Positions 24,177 to 33,787 are shown, counted from the stretch's first letter. The stretch is DNA of 64,000 nucleotides from Sphingomonas profundi (GCF_009739515.1 NZ_CP046535.1:3519501-3583500); one strand, 5' to 3'. Notes: generated by a model not told the origin, from the letters alone. Translations and numbers: made by a program.

Positions 24177-26152
24177 GCGCGCACCGCCGCCATCGCCTCG
24201 TCCACGCCGATCGAGCGGATGCAGACGGCGTCGCGCCCGCAGAGCTGGACGTCGTTGAGGCCGCAGCCGACGCACGGCACCCGCTTCGACAGGATCGTGC
24301 CCGCGCCGTCCTGGCCCCACTCGTTCCAGTTGAGCCGGCCGACGTGCAGGCTCACGGTCGCCACCCCGCGCGTGGCGGCAAGGTGCTTCGGCCCCGAATC
24401 ATTGCCCACCATCACCCGCGCGCTGGACAGGATGGCATCGAAGGCGTCGGCATCCAGCAGGTCGAACACCCGCACGCGCGGGTTGCCGCGCAACGCCGCC
24501 AGCCCGGCGATCATGTCCCCGCCGAACATCACGACATTCAGCGGCGTCTCCGCCAGCACCCGCTCGGCCAGCGCAATGAAATGTTCGGCCGGCCAGCAGT
24601 TGATCGGGTGGCGCGCGCCCGTGTGCAGCACGACATGGCCGCGTGGGGTGAGGCCGTGCTCGGCCAGCACCGCATCGACCGGCGCAGCGCGCGGCACGAC
24701 CGGCCGGCGCGGCGCCACCGCCACCGCCAGCGCCTCCACCAGGGTCATCACCGCGGCGGCGTGCGACAGCTTCTCCAGCTGGTTGACCTTGTCGCGCGAT
24801 CGCAGGCCGATGCCGTAGTCGAGGAAGGTGAAGCGATCGGGGTTGAACCCGACGAGGTGGGTCGCGCCCGTCAGCAGCAGCAGCGGCCGCGTCTCGTCGC
24901 CGGGGCTGAGATCGATGGCGAGGTCGAACGTCTCGTCGCCCAGCAGCGCCCGCACCCGCGCCTCCTCGGCCGGCGGCAGGTGGCGCCGCTCGGTGAGCGG
25001 GCTGTAGTCGAGCGCGATCGGCAGCACCCGATCGGCGATGCCCGATGCCTCCACCACGGCCCGCACGCCCGGCTGCACCAGGGCGGTGAGGGTGGCGCCG
25101 GGGAACAGCCCGCGCAGCCGCGCCATGGCCGGCAGCGAGGCGGACACGTCGCCCAGCTGGTCGACCCGGATCGCCAGGATCGAGCGGACCGGCCCTTCCA
25201 GCACCGATCGGGCGGCGGCGCGCACCTGCGCGGGGGCTGCGACCACGAACGCGGCGGGATCGGCCGTGCCGGGCGGGGGGGACGGCACGAAGGCGTCCGA
25301 TCCGGCCAGATCGGGCAGCGGCCCGCCCGCCTCCGCCACGTTGACGAACAGCCCGGCCGATGGCGCATGCTTGCCGGCGCGCAGGCTCAGCCAGTGGCGG
25401 CCGGCGGGCAGGCGGGCGCTATCGATCCAGATGTTGGCCACGTGCAGCCGGATCGGGATCATGCCCCGCTCGACGAAGCGGACCGGCGCCGCCTCCAGCC
25501 GCACCGCCGCATCGCCCTCGCCCAGCCACAGCTCGACCGTGTCGAGCTGGGCGAGCGAGAAGATGCGGGCGCGCACCGCGATCATGCCGGCGAACAGCGG
25601 CTCGATCGCGCCGTCGCGCACCATCGACAGCGATCCGACCTGATCGAACATGATCGAGGGATAGTTGTTGCCCTTGCGGCGGACGGCCTGATTGTCGTCG
25701 CGGCCCAGCGAGCCCAGCCAGCGGCGCGGCTCCTCCGATTCCACCTGCACGCGGTTCGGCAGGTCGCGCGCGGTGGGCGACGGCATCACGACCGGGCCGT
25801 TGCCGGCAGGGGCGACCTGATCCGGACGCTCGGTAATCACGTAGGCGAGAAGATCGGTGCCGGCGCGACGGCTGGCATCCGCTATCTGCTTCAGCGCCTC
25901 CGGCCGGTGCATACCGCCCACCACGCCGCTGTAGCTTCTTACTGCGGCACGATAGTCGCCATATTCCTTCAGGCAATTGCCGATCTGGATCTTCAGATCC
26001 TCGCGCCAGGGCATCCAGTCCAGCGCGCGGCGGTAGCCGATCACCGCCTCGATCCACTCCGATCGGTTGCGCAGCGCGTTGGCGTGCTGGACATAGGGGC
26101 GGCCCAAGCGGAAGCGCACGGCCTTGATCGCCATCTTCACGATGTTCGCCAT
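24167..26152 (-). CDS. TPR-containing glycosyltransferase family 9 (heptosyltransferase-like) protein
   Basis: A 661-residue multidomain protein. About residues 20-110 form TPR-like helices (ALRNRSEWIEAVIGYRRAL, GNCLKEYGDYRAAVRSYSG), followed by a probable beta-rich domain of about 200 residues, and a C-terminal GT9 domain with RVDQLGDVSASLPAM, TGARHPINCWPAEHF and GNDSGPKHLAA. GT9 enzymes transfer ADP-heptose to lipopolysaccharide or related glycans. The hldE and gmhB genes nearby make the donor, supporting a heptosyltransferase role. The middle domain and TPRs are unusual; TPRs may mediate complex formation (inference). Confidence 0.86.
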   Translation of the reverse strand: MANIVKMAIKAVRFRLGRPYVQHANALRNRSEWIEAVIGYRRALDWMPWREDLKIQIGNCLKEYGDYRAAVRSYSGVVGGMHRPEALKQIADASRRAGTDLLAYVITERPDQVAPAGNGPVVMPSPTARDLPNRVQVESEEPRRWLGSLGRDDNQAVRRKGNNYPSIMFDQVGSLSMVRDGAIEPLFAGMIAVRARIFSLAQLDTVELWLGEGDAAVRLEAAPVRFVERGMIPIRLHVANIWIDSARLPAGRHWLSLRAGKHAPSAGLFVNVAEAGGPLPDLAGSDAFVPSPPPGTADPAAFVVAAPAQVRAAARSVLEGPVRSILAIRVDQLGDVSASLPAMARLRGLFPGATLTALVQPGVRAVVEASGIADRVLPIALDYSPLTERRHLPPAEEARVRALLGDETFDLAIDLSPGDETRPLLLLTGATHLVGFNPDRFTFLDYGIGLRSRDKVNQLEKLSHAAAVMTLVEALAVAVAPRRPVVPRAAPVDAVLAEHGLTPRGHVVLHTGARHPINCWPAEHFIALAERVLAETPLNVVMFGGDMIAGLAALRGNPRVRVFDLLDADAFDAILSSARVMVGNDSGPKHLAATRGVATVSLHVGRLNWNEWGQDGAGTILSKRVPCVGCGLNDVQLCGRDAVCIRSIGVDEAMAAVRAQL

Positions 26153-26367
26153 CGGTCAGCCGTGCCTCGCCGTGCGGCAGGGCGTCGGTCGTGTTCGGCG
26201 GGTGAGGAGAGGGGGCATGTCGTTCCAGCGCAGGCAGACGGCGATCTGCGGAGGGCCATAGCGGAAAGCGAACGGGTTTGGCGATGCCGGCCGGGCAGGG
26301 AGGGGCCCGGCGACCTTGCCAGCGCCCGGCCGACGACCTATCCGCCCCGGCCGGAGAGGCAGCAGGA

Positions 26368-27627
26368 TTGACCGCGCTGAGGATCGGGATCGACGGCTTC
26401 AATCTCGCCATGCCGCACGGCACGGGTGTCGCCACCTACGGACACGTGCTGGCCGAAACGCTGCACGCCGGCGGCGACGAGGTGACGGCGGTGTTCGGCA
26501 TCGGTGGCGGCAGTCCGGCCGCGCGCGGAACGCGGCTGCGGATCATGCTTCGCGGCATGGCGCCGTTCCTCTCGGCAAGAGCGGCGGAGACCGATCGGGC
26601 GTGGCTGCACCGCGCCCTGGCCGCGCGCGCGGCGCCGCCGTTCGCGCGGAGCGTGAACGCGCCCGACCTGTTCGCGCTGGCCCACCGCCACTTCCGCCAC
26701 CACGATCGCTTCTTGCCGCTGCGGATGACCGATCCGCCGACGATCATGCACTGGACCTATCCGCTGCCGGTGCGGCTCGTCGGCGCGCGCAACGTCTACA
26801 CGCTGCACGATCTGGTGCCGCTGCGGCTGCCCTTCGCCACGCGGGACGACACGCGCTATTATGATCGCCTGGTGCGCCGCTGCGTCGCCACCGGCGCGCA
26901 TGTGTGCACCGTATCGGAGGCGAGCCGGGCGGATATCCTGCGCCTGCTGGGCGTGGCCGCCGATCGGGTGACGAACACCTACCAGGCCGGCCCGCCCCCG
27001 CCGGATCTGTCCGCAGAAGCGATCGCCGCCGATCGCGACATGGTGGCGCGGCTGTATGGCCTCGCGCCGCAGGGCTATTTCCTGTTCGTCGGCACGATCG
27101 AGCCGAAGAAGAATGTCGCCGCCCTGATCGACGCCTATCTCGCTACGCCCCCCGGCATCCCGCTCGTGCTGGTCGGCGCGCGTGGCTGGGGCAGCGCGGC
27201 GGCGCTTGCCGCGCTCGACCGGGGGGATGCGGACGGCCGCGTGATCCATCTCGATTACGCGCCGCGCGCGCAGCTGCTCGGCCTGATCCGGCTGGCGCGC
27301 GCGCTGCTGTTCCCGTCGCTGTGGGAAGGCTTCGGCCTGCCGGTGCTGGAGGCGCTGCAATTCGGCACGCCGGTGCTGATCGGCGACCAGGGCGGCCTGC
27401 CGGAGGTGGCGGGGGACGCCGCCGTGATCGTCGATCCGCACGACGGCGCGGCGCTCTCCGCCGGCATCCGCGCGCTGCACGACGATGCGGCGCTGCGCCT
27501 GCGCCTGTCCGCGGCCGGCCCGGCGCGGGCCGCCCTGTTCTCGCGGGCGCGATATTTGACCCGGCTGCACGCCATGTATACGCGCATCCTCGCCGGGACG
27601 CTGCCCGGAGGGGATGACGTACCGTGA
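26368..27627 (+). CDS. Glycosyltransferase family 4 protein
   Basis: A 419-residue GT-B fold retaining glycosyltransferase. The nucleotide-sugar binding segment FPSLWEGFGLPVLEAL and the VGTIEPKKN loop are typical of GT4 (mannosyl- or related transferases). TTG 26368 has a strong GGAGAGG ribosome site 8 bases upstream; an ATG at 26284 in the same frame is a possible longer start. Its stop overlaps the hldE start (GTGA), so it is the first gene of a four-gene translationally coupled operon. Sugar donor unknown; ADP-heptose or mannose is suggested by its neighbours. Confidence 0.88.
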   Translation: MTALRIGIDGFNLAMPHGTGVATYGHVLAETLHAGGDEVTAVFGIGGGSPAARGTRLRIMLRGMAPFLSARAAETDRAWLHRALAARAAPPFARSVNAPDLFALAHRHFRHHDRFLPLRMTDPPTIMHWTYPLPVRLVGARNVYTLHDLVPLRLPFATRDDTRYYDRLVRRCVATGAHVCTVSEASRADILRLLGVAADRVTNTYQAGPPPPDLSAEAIAADRDMVARLYGLAPQGYFLFVGTIEPKKNVAALIDAYLATPPGIPLVLVGARGWGSAAALAALDRGDADGRVIHLDYAPRAQLLGLIRLARALLFPSLWEGFGLPVLEALQFGTPVLIGDQGGLPEVAGDAAVIVDPHDGAALSAGIRALHDDAALRLRLSAAGPARAALFSRARYLTRLHAMYTRILAGTLPGGDDVP

Positions 27628-29081
27628 CCAGCGCGACCCTGTTCGATCCAGCGGCGAACATCCTCGTCGTCGGCGATGTCATGCTGGATGGCTATGCGAG
27701 CGGCGCGGTGGAGCGCATCTCGCCCGAGGCGCCGGTGCCGATCCTGAAGCATATGGCCCATCTGGAGGTGCCGGGCGGCGGCGCCAACGTGGCGACCAAC
27801 CTCGCCGCGCTCGGCGGCCGCCCGCACCTGATCGGCGTGATCGGCGACGATGCCGAAGGCCGCCGACTGGATGCGCTGCTGCTTGGCGCGCGCGTCTCCA
27901 CCCGGCTGATCGTCGCGGCCGAGCGGCAGACGACGTTCAAGCAGCGCATCCTTGCCGGCAACCACCAGATGCTGCGGATCGACAAGGAGGATGCGACCCC
28001 GCTCGATCCGGCGATCGCGGACGCCGTGATCGCCGCGGTGGACGATGCGATGCCCGCGATGCAGGCAATGATCCTCTCCGATTATGCCAAGGGCTGCCTC
28101 GGCGATCGCGTGCTGGCGGCGATCATCGCCCGCGCCCGGCGGGGCGGCGTGCCCGTATTCGTCGATCCCAAGCGGGCCGATTTCGCTTTCTACGCCGGGG
28201 CCGACTTCATCACCCCGAACCGTGCCGAGCTGCGCGCCGCGACCGGCATCGTCTGCGATACCGACGATGCGTGCCGCCGGGCCGCCCGCGCGGCGATCGC
28301 GGCGACGGGCGCCACCATCGTCCTCACCCGATCCGAACAGGGCATGTCGCTCTACCCGGTGGCGGGCGAGGAGATCGTACTGCCGACGGAGGCGCGCGAG
28401 GTGTTCGACGTCTCCGGCGCGGGCGACAGCGTGATCGCGAGCTTCGCCCTCGCCATCGCCAGCGGCCACGCCGTGCCGCAGGCGCTACGGCTGGCCAATC
28501 TCGCCGCCGGGCTGGTGATCGCCAAGGCGGGCACCGCCACCATCTCGGAAGCGGAACTGATCGAGGCGCTGGCGCGCGAGCATCAGGCGCCCGACACGGA
28601 CGGCGCGGTGGGGTGGGACGAGGCCGCCCGCCGCCGGGCGGAGTGGAAGCGGCAGAAACTGCGCGTCGGCTTCACCAACGGCTGCTTCGATCTGCTGCAC
28701 CCCGGCCATATCGCGCTGCTGCGCGAGGCGGCCCGGCAGTGCGACCGGCTGATCGTGGCGCTGAACAGCGACGCCTCCGTCCGCCGGCTGAAAGGCCCCG
28801 CCCGCCCGATTCAGGGCGAAGCGGCGCGGGCCGAGGTGATGGCCGCGATCGGCCACGTCGATCTCGTCACCCTGTTCGATCAGGATACGCCGCACGCGCT
28901 GATCGACCTGCTGAAGCCCGATCTGCTGGTGAAGGGCAGCGACTATGCCGAGGACGCGATCGTCGGCGCCGATATCGTCAAGGCGCATGGCGGCGCGGTG
29001 CTGCGTGTCGATCTGCGCGCCGGCCACTCGACCACCAGGCTCGTCGCCCGCAGCCTGGCATCCCCGGACGCGGTGGGGTGA
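27624..29081 (+). CDS. hldE: Bifunctional heptose 7-phosphate kinase / heptose 1-phosphate adenylyltransferase
   Basis: A 485-residue fusion. Residues 1-320 are a PfkB-type sugar kinase (VVGDVMLDGYASG at the start, DVSGAGDSVIASFAL with the catalytic Asp). From about 348 there is a nucleotidyltransferase domain with the HxGH motif in FTNGCFDLLHPGHIALL. It makes ADP-D-glycero-D-manno-heptose precursor from D-glycero-beta-D-manno-heptose 7-phosphate, working with GmhB between its two steps. GTG 27624 overlaps the stop of the upstream glycosyltransferase. The downstream AGE-family gene overlaps its stop in turn. Confidence 0.95.
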   Translation: MTSATLFDPAANILVVGDVMLDGYASGAVERISPEAPVPILKHMAHLEVPGGGANVATNLAALGGRPHLIGVIGDDAEGRRLDALLLGARVSTRLIVAAERQTTFKQRILAGNHQMLRIDKEDATPLDPAIADAVIAAVDDAMPAMQAMILSDYAKGCLGDRVLAAIIARARRGGVPVFVDPKRADFAFYAGADFITPNRAELRAATGIVCDTDDACRRAARAAIAATGATIVLTRSEQGMSLYPVAGEEIVLPTEAREVFDVSGAGDSVIASFALAIASGHAVPQALRLANLAAGLVIAKAGTATISEAELIEALAREHQAPDTDGAVGWDEAARRRAEWKRQKLRVGFTNGCFDLLHPGHIALLREAARQCDRLIVALNSDASVRRLKGPARPIQGEAARAEVMAAIGHVDLVTLFDQDTPHALIDLLKPDLLVKGSDYAEDAIVGADIVKAHGGAVLRVDLRAGHSTTRLVARSLASPDAVG

Positions 29082-30205
29082 GCGGGGCGGCGACGGCCGC
29101 GTCGCTGCGTCCCCTCGCGGCGGAGGCGCAGGCGTGGCTCTACGGCAAGGCGCTGCCGCTGTGGCTGGCGCACGGGGTGGATCGCGCGCGCGGCGGCTTC
29201 CACGAAACGCTCGATCCGGATGGCCTGGCTTGCGCGGTGCCGTACAAGCGGCTGCGCGTCACCACCCGCCAGATCTACGCCTTTGCCGAAGGCGCGCGCC
29301 ACGGCGTACCCGGTGCCCGCGCGGCGGTGGAGCATGGCCTCGCCTTCCTGCTCGGCCCGCTGCGCCACCCCGAGGGCGGCTTTGCCCGGAGCTGCGATCG
29401 CGACGGCCGCATCGTCGATCCGGCACGGGATCTCTACGATCTCGCCTTCACCCTGTTCGCGCTGGGCCACGCCTATCGCCTCACCGCCGACGCCGCCCTG
29501 CGCGACGAGGCGATCGCACTGCTGGCCTTCATCGACGCCCATCTGCGGCACCCCGCCGGCGGCTATGCGGAAGGGCTGCCCGCCGCGCTGCCGCGCCGGC
29601 AGAACCCGCACATGCACCTGCTCGAAGCCGCGCTCGCCTGCGCCGAGCTGATGCCGCACCCACAGTTCGATCGCCTGTGCGACGATCTCGCCGATCTCGC
29701 CGCGCGCCGCTTCATCGACGTGCCGGCCGGCGTGATCCGCGAATATTATGCCGACGACCTGGTGCCGGAGGGACCGTTCGGCGGCGCGCTGGTGGAGCCG
29801 GGCCACAATCTCGAATGGGCCTGGCTGCTCACCGAACTGGTGCGTGTGCGCGGGCGCGCCGTGGCGGGCGGCGCCCGCCTCGCCAGCTTCGCCCTGGCGC
29901 GCGGGCTGGACGCGGACACCGGCCTGCTGCGCGGCGCCTTGTTCGACGACGGCGCCGTCGCCGACGCATCGGTCCGCCTGTGGCCGCACTGCGAGTGGCT
30001 GAAGGCGGCGCTGGCCTATCCCGACTTCGCGGCCGGTTCGCCGGCGGTCGCTTGGGCCGCGCTCCGCCGTTTCCTGGCCGGCCCGCAGCCGGGCCTCTGG
30101 TGCGAGCGGTGGGACGGGCGGGGCTTCGTCGCCGCGCCGGCGCCCGCCAGCACGCTCTACCATCTCGTCTCGTGCATCACCGCGCTCGCCCGGCACGCGG
30201 CGTGA
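29078..30205 (+). CDS. AGE-family sugar isomerase/epimerase
   Basis: A 375-residue alpha6/alpha6-barrel protein of the N-acylglucosamine 2-epimerase/D-mannose isomerase/YihS group. Family marks are GFHETLDPDG near residue 30, RQIYAFAEGAR near 63, DLYDLAFTLFALGHA near 120 and EPGHNLEWAWLL near 240, with the conserved His and Glu. Members interconvert aldoses and ketoses or epimerise at C2, usually on unphosphorylated sugars. GTG 29078 overlaps hldE, and the gmhB start overlaps its stop, so it is an integral member of the ADP-heptose operon. What it does there is unknown; a role in the heptose pathway or in making mannose/glucose derivatives is inferred. Confidence 0.88.
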   Translation: MSGAATAASLRPLAAEAQAWLYGKALPLWLAHGVDRARGGFHETLDPDGLACAVPYKRLRVTTRQIYAFAEGARHGVPGARAAVEHGLAFLLGPLRHPEGGFARSCDRDGRIVDPARDLYDLAFTLFALGHAYRLTADAALRDEAIALLAFIDAHLRHPAGGYAEGLPAALPRRQNPHMHLLEAALACAELMPHPQFDRLCDDLADLAARRFIDVPAGVIREYYADDLVPEGPFGGALVEPGHNLEWAWLLTELVRVRGRAVAGGARLASFALARGLDADTGLLRGALFDDGAVADASVRLWPHCEWLKAALAYPDFAAGSPAVAWAALRRFLAGPQPGLWCERWDGRGFVAAPAPASTLYHLVSCITALARHAA

Positions 30206-30717
30206 ACGGCGCGGTCTTCTTCGATCGGGATGGCGTGCTGAACGAGGATGTCGGCTATCTGCACCGCATCGCCGATTTCCGCTGGATGCCGGGCGCGCGC
30301 GCGGCGCTGGCGCGGGTGCGGGCGGCGGGGCTGCTGGCGATCGTCGTGACCAACCAGTCCGGCGTCGCCCGCGGCCTGTACGGCGAGGCGGACGTCGATC
30401 GGCTGCATGGCTGGATGCAGGCGGATCTGGCGCGGGACGGCATCGCCATCACCGCCTTCTACGCCTGCCCGTTCCACGCCGACGCGGTGGAGCCGCGCTA
30501 CCGCATCGCCGACCATCCCGATCGCAAGCCGAACCCCGGCATGATCCTGCGCGCCATGGCGGAGTGGCGGATCGATCCGGCCCGCGCGGTGATGATCGGC
30601 GACAGGCCGAGCGATCTGGTGGCGGCGGCAGGCGCCGGCATCGCCGCCGCGCTGTTCGACGGCGTGGACCTGGAAGAGAGCGTCGCACCCTGGATCGCCC
30701 GCCTCACCGCCGGGTGA
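30202..30717 (+). CDS. gmhB: D-glycero-beta-D-manno-heptose 1,7-bisphosphate 7-phosphatase
   Basis: A 171-residue HAD-family phosphatase. The nucleophile motif FFDRDGVLNEDVGY is at the N-terminus, the Thr/Ser motif VVTNQSGVARG in the middle, and the Lys plus Asp motif RKPNPGM and MIGDRPSDL downstream. It removes the C7 phosphate between the two HldE steps. The Cys/His zinc loop of E. coli GmhB is only partly kept: CPFHAD gives one Cys and one His, and the later Cys pair is missing. GTG 30202 overlaps the AGE gene stop. Last gene of the operon. Confidence 0.91.
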   Translation: MNGAVFFDRDGVLNEDVGYLHRIADFRWMPGARAALARVRAAGLLAIVVTNQSGVARGLYGEADVDRLHGWMQADLARDGIAITAFYACPFHADAVEPRYRIADHPDRKPNPGMILRAMAEWRIDPARAVMIGDRPSDLVAAAGAGIAAALFDGVDLEESVAPWIARLTAG

Positions 30718-30727
30718 GCGGATGCCG

Positions 30728-33019
30728 CTACCGCGCCCGGTAGGCGTCGATCTCCGCCGTCGCGTTCCGCCGCAGCAGTTCGGCCACGCGCGCATTGCCG
30801 GCGGCGGCGTCCCGGTCGCACAGCACGAAACCCAGCACCATCAGCGACGCCGTGCATTGCCGCGCCGATCCGCCGATCGGCATGAGCAGGCTCTCCTGCG
30901 CGTCGCCGACGATCACGAACGCGAGATCCTCGTCCGCGGCTGCCGGCAGGTCGCACGCGAACCAGCCTTCCGCCCCTTGCGCGATCGCATCCTCGTGGAT
31001 CGTGAGACCCTGGAGCCGGATCGCGAACCGGCAGTCCCCGTTCGCCAAGCCGCGTAGCCGCAGATACAGCCGCAGCGGCCCGGCCGGATCGCCCGCCACG
31101 CGCATCCGCAACTCGCCGCCGGCTGGGCGGGTGCGGCAGCCGTTGGTCTCCAGCCACAGCCAGCCTTTGCCCGTGCGGAACACCTCGCCGCTGCCAAGGC
31201 CGGGCCAGATGCGCTGCGCGCGCGGCAGGCGCAGCGGATAATAGAGCCCGCGCTCCACCTCGTGCGGCCGGGTCGCGTCATGGTCGAGCGGCAGCCGCGC
31301 CACCGCCGACAGGATCTGCGCCGCTACCGCCCGCCACGATCGCGGGTGGAAGCCGGCGGCGATCGCCGCCTCGCGCGATCGCCGCCAGTCGGCATCGAAC
31401 GCCACCTGCTCCACCGCCGCGACGAGCGACTCGACCGATCCGCTCTCGAACATCAGCGCGAAGCCGGCGCCCGCCTCCGGCAGTGAGGAATTGTCCGCTA
31501 CCACCGGCACCCGGCCGTGGCTGAGCGACTCCGTCACCGGCAGGCCCCACCCCTCGTAGAGGCTGGGGAACACGGTGAAGCCGCTCTGCCGGTACAGCAG
31601 CGCCAGCTCCGCATCGGAGACGCGGTGGATGATCGTCACCGCCGCCTTCAGCAGCGGATCGGCCTCCAGCCGGGCGAAGACATGGTCGTTGAGCCACCCG
31701 TCCCGCCCCACGCACACCAGGCGCGGCATCGCCGCCCCGTGGCGGCGCAGCAGCACCGCCCAGGCATCGAACGCCAGCACGTGATTCTTGCGCGACTCGA
31801 TCGTCGAGACGATCAGCGCGAACGGCACCCCCTCCAGCCCCCATGCAGCCAAAGCGGTCGCCGGCAGTGACGCCTCGCCGCGCCGGAAATCGGCGTCCAG
31901 CGGCACCACCTCGATCGGGGTGCCGTCCAGCGGCGCACCGATCACGTCCGCCACGTGCAGCAGATCGTCCCGGGTCGCGCGCGAGATCGGCAGAAAGGCA
32001 TCGGCGTGGGCGAGCGCGCCGAGCGTCCAGCCGATGAAATCCTCCGCCAGGCCGGGCACGCAATGCTCGGCCGCCAAGATCGGGATGAAATCGTAGACGG
32101 CGGGCACGTAGGCGATGCCGTGCCGCGCCTTCTGGTTGCGCACGAACAGGAAATAGTCCCGCACCCACCAGGACGTGCCGAGGTTCAGCAGCACGGCGCG
32201 CGGGGGCATCGCGAACGGATCGGCGAAGGCGATGTGGAAGATCAGCCGCGCACGGGCCGCCTGCCACGCGGCATCGGCCGTGTCGGTGCCCGCCGTCGCC
32301 AGGCGGGCGACATCGTGGAACACCGCGGGCGCGATGCCGATCCAGTCCTGCCGGGCGGGCACGAAGCAGCAGATGCCGATCGCGTCGTCGCCATGCAGCG
32401 CCAGCGCGGCCGCCAGCACCTCGATCTGCACGCGCTCGATCCCGTTGGGCAGGCGCTGGCTGCCGAAGTGGGAGATCAGGTCCGTGATGTCGAACACGGG
32501 CGGGCGGGCGGGCGCGGCCGCGGAGCCCGGCCCGGCCCGGCCCTCGCCGGCGCCAAGCAGCCGCATGGCATCCGGATCGTCGATCAGAGCGCCGATCCGC
32601 TCCGCCGGTATCGTACCGACGGGCTCGATCAGGTCGCGCAGCTCGGCCGTCGCCGCGGCATCGTCGCGATGGCCGCGCAGATACTCCGCCAGATGCGCCG
32701 CGGCGGTGCGCGGCCGGTCGCGCTGGCGGGCGAGGCGGGCGCGATGCAGCACCGGCTCGGCATCGTCGGGCCGCAGCCGCGCGGCGGCGGCATAAGCGGC
32801 GTCCGCCTCGTCCAGCCGTGCCGCCTCCTTCAGCATGTGGCCCTGTTGCAGCTGGATGTGCGCCAGTTCGGGCGCGCGCCGCAGCGCCTCGCCATAAGCC
32901 GCCACAGCGTCGCCCCAGCGGCCGGCGGCGCGCGCCTCGTTCCCCTCGGCGATCAGCCGGTGCACGGCGCGCGTCACCCGCACGCCGGCCGATTTGCGCG
33001 TCTTGAAAGCGAATATCAT
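30728..33019 (-). CDS. TPR-containing glycosyltransferase family 4 protein
   Basis: A 763-residue multidomain glycosyltransferase. TPR-like repeats occupy about residues 15-150 (NEARAAGRWGDAVAAYGEAL is the first helix pair), and a GT4 core covers about 170-600 with VSTIESRKNHVL and FPSLYEGWGLPVTESL. A C-terminal region of about 140 residues has beta-rich character and may bind carbohydrate. It resembles the other TPR-glycosyltransferase at 24167, suggesting a shared way of assembly. It faces the heptose operon across 10 bases, so it belongs to the same surface-glycan locus. Donor and acceptor unknown. Confidence 0.85.
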   Translation of the reverse strand: MIFAFKTRKSAGVRVTRAVHRLIAEGNEARAAGRWGDAVAAYGEALRRAPELAHIQLQQGHMLKEAARLDEADAAYAAAARLRPDDAEPVLHRARLARQRDRPRTAAAHLAEYLRGHRDDAAATAELRDLIEPVGTIPAERIGALIDDPDAMRLLGAGEGRAGPGSAAAPARPPVFDITDLISHFGSQRLPNGIERVQIEVLAAALALHGDDAIGICCFVPARQDWIGIAPAVFHDVARLATAGTDTADAAWQAARARLIFHIAFADPFAMPPRAVLLNLGTSWWVRDYFLFVRNQKARHGIAYVPAVYDFIPILAAEHCVPGLAEDFIGWTLGALAHADAFLPISRATRDDLLHVADVIGAPLDGTPIEVVPLDADFRRGEASLPATALAAWGLEGVPFALIVSTIESRKNHVLAFDAWAVLLRRHGAAMPRLVCVGRDGWLNDHVFARLEADPLLKAAVTIIHRVSDAELALLYRQSGFTVFPSLYEGWGLPVTESLSHGRVPVVADNSSLPEAGAGFALMFESGSVESLVAAVEQVAFDADWRRSREAAIAAGFHPRSWRAVAAQILSAVARLPLDHDATRPHEVERGLYYPLRLPRAQRIWPGLGSGEVFRTGKGWLWLETNGCRTRPAGGELRMRVAGDPAGPLRLYLRLRGLANGDCRFAIRLQGLTIHEDAIAQGAEGWFACDLPAAADEDLAFVIVGDAQESLLMPIGGSARQCTASLMVLGFVLCDRDAAAGNARVAELLRRNATAEIDAYRAR

Positions 33020-33085
33020 CGCTGGGCCATTAGGCTCCGGCGGGCGGCAGCGCCAGACGCGAGGACCGGAAGGCGGCCGCCGCGA

Positions 33086-33787
33086 TCAGAACTTGAAGGC
33101 GGTGCCGACGTAGACGGATTGGGAATCGCGCCGCGTATCGCTGAACGCCTCCAGCCGGTCGCGCTGGGTGCGGTAACGCAGGCCGCCCGTCACTTCCAGG
33201 TTGCGCGTGAGCGTATAGGAGCCGCCGAGATCCACCGAATAGGCCTCGTCATTGCCGACCAGCAGCGGCTGCTCTCCGGCGCTGCGCTCGGCACCGAATT
33301 GCAGGCGGGTGCGCCACTTGTTGCCGCCGTAGCTGAGGCCGAGGTCCATCGCCTCGCGGCTGCCCGGCATCAGGCCGGTATCGACATGCGCGACATCGCC
33401 GGAAAGCGCGAACCGCTTCCAGCCGACCGCCACGCCGAGATTATAGGCGCTGGGCATGACGGCGGGCGTGCTGGCGGCCAGCCGCTCGGCAGCGGTACGA
33501 CCGGCCGTGCGGGCGCGCACCGCCACCGTGACAGACCGCCGCGTGCCCGGTACCGAGGACGGCGTGAAGCGGAACCCGCCGGCAAAGCCGTTGCGGGCGA
33601 AGCTGGCCGCCATCTTCGGATCGGACGAGGCGGGCGTGAAGGAGCCGAGGCTGCCGGGCGCGCTGAGCGACACCGCCGGCGCCTTGCGCACCGCCCGCGT
33701 GGTGGCGGCGAAGGATGCCGAGCACAGAACGGCGGAGAGGCAGATCGCCGCCCCCGTTCGTACCGCCCTGCCCCGATGCCCGACCAT
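33086..33787 (-). CDS. Predicted outer-membrane beta-barrel protein, unknown function
   Basis: A 233-residue protein that I do not recognise. It has a signal peptide (AAICLSAVLCSASFA) and a body of short alternating strands (YNLGVAVGWKRFALSGDVA, LGGSYTLTRNLEVTGGLRY), ending in a C-terminal Phe (GTAFKF), the usual signature of outer-membrane barrels. ATG 33787 was chosen because it puts the signal peptide near the N-terminus; a longer frame adds 26 Arg-rich residues. It sits after the TPR glycosyltransferase on the same strand, about 65 bases away, so they may share a transcript. Confidence 0.7.
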   Translation of the reverse strand: MVGHRGRAVRTGAAICLSAVLCSASFAATTRAVRKAPAVSLSAPGSLGSFTPASSDPKMAASFARNGFAGGFRFTPSSVPGTRRSVTVAVRARTAGRTAAERLAASTPAVMPSAYNLGVAVGWKRFALSGDVAHVDTGLMPGSREAMDLGLSYGGNKWRTRLQFGAERSAGEQPLLVGNDEAYSVDLGGSYTLTRNLEVTGGLRYRTQRDRLEAFSDTRRDSQSVYVGTAFKF

